Shown here: positions 63,895 through 64,000 of the stretch, in pieces
Position numbering within the stretch: position 1 is the stretch's first letter
Layout of the letters: every line of letters starts with the position of its first letter
From: a virus
Reading direction: 5' to 3' (one strand)
Virus record (IMG/VR): IMGVR_UViG_3300037237_000386
Span: 1 to 64,000 of that record
Length of the DNA: 64,000 bases
The notes under the pieces: generated by a model
Databases searched by the model: none
The model's input: only the letters and a program-made list of their open reading frames with translations
What the model was told of the DNA's origin: nothing
Translations under genes and position numbers: made by a program

Positions 63895-64000
63895 ATGACG
63901 GTGGCGGCGCTCATCCAGTTCTCGCAGGGGGGAGGGCCGCTCGATTCGGCCGGGCGCGCGTGCTTCGGAGCAGCGGGTAGCCTGGTGACCGTGAGCAACG
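63895..64000 (+). CDS. Late phage protein, 3' end outside window
   Basis: 35 residues visible (MTVAALIQFSQGGGPLDSAG...), GGAGGACG upstream, open to the right edge. The GxAGSLVTVSN ending fits starts of virion proteins seen in other phages, but too little is present to identify it. Confidence 0.55.
   Translation, partial: MTVAALIQFSQGGGPLDSAGRACFGAAGSLVTVSN

Noticed and set aside
63978-63993. TAGCCT followed by 7 bases and GTG at 63991
   Set aside because: It fits the leaderless pattern but lies inside the gene that starts at 63895 with a good ribosome site, and GTG 63991 is in that same frame; probably coincidence.
1-64000. tRNA genes, CRISPR arrays, integrase or att sites
   Set aside because: No tRNA-like fold, regularly spaced repeats or recombinase motif was seen by eye; a dedicated scan would be needed to exclude them fully.

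Overview
This 64 kb window reads as part of a large, GC-rich (roughly two-thirds G+C), tightly packed tailed-phage genome. Evidence: terminase small- and large-subunit genes, a phage-type replication and recombination set, nucleotide-metabolism genes, tail-fibre-like and endolysin-like genes, and more than 90 mostly small genes joined by 4-base stop/start overlaps (ATGA, GTGA, TTGA). Nearly everything lies on the + strand. The host is not determined; several phage lipoproteins with signal-peptidase-II motifs point to a bacterium with an outer membrane, and a myxobacterial-type host is only a guess. No tRNA, rRNA, CRISPR array or integrase was recognised. Layout: (1) 1-1.7 kb, end of a late/membrane-protein module. 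(2) 1.7-28.6 kb, replication and recombination: SF2 helicase, DnaB-like helicase, DnaG-like primase, UvrD-type helicase with an intein, sigma-like factor, family B DNA polymerase with an intein, candidate ssDNA-binding protein, RecA-like recombinase, dCTP deaminase/dUTPase, Mre11/Rad50 (SbcD/SbcC) pair, PD-(D/E)XK nuclease. (3) 28.6-36 kb, a probable DNA-base-modification and nucleotide module: two paralogous ParB-like proteins flanking a TET/JBP-type 2-oxoglutarate dioxygenase whose reading frame is broken, then a glycosyltransferase-like protein, a HAD-like hydrolase, ThyX with a zinc-ribbon insert, and a DUF3310 protein. (4) 36-43 kb, small genes, a clamp-like protein, a GIY-YIG fragment and a DUF3560-methyltransferase fusion. 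(5) 43-46 kb, terminase. (6) 46-54 kb, accessory genes, including a lower-GC adenine methyltransferase cassette, an RHH repressor and a candidate structured RNA at 51.0-51.3 kb. (7) 54-64 kb, late genes: a ParB-like protein, structural proteins, four lipoproteins, a tail-fibre-like protein, endolysin candidates and one reverse-strand gene behind a bidirectional terminator. The most unusual feature is regulatory. A perfect palindrome, GGAAACCCGGGTTTCC (extended to 18-22 bp in some copies), occurs 13 times with a 14th one-base variant, mostly at gene ends just upstream of a new transcription start. Independently, at least eight genes after gaps have a -10-like hexamer (TAGTCT, TAGGCT, TACGCT, TAAGCT, TACCTT, CATACT, CAGGCT) ending exactly 7 bases before the start codon, which predicts leaderless transcripts. 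In five promoters, including a divergent pair around one site, the palindrome centre is 26.5-27.5 bases upstream of the first base of that hexamer. Together these suggest a genome-wide phage regulon with a dedicated DNA-binding factor. Other points of interest are the structured RNA closed by a perfect 22-bp long-range helix, two inteins sitting in catalytic loops, a base-hypermodification cassette, and three repeats that delimit accessory gene cassettes.
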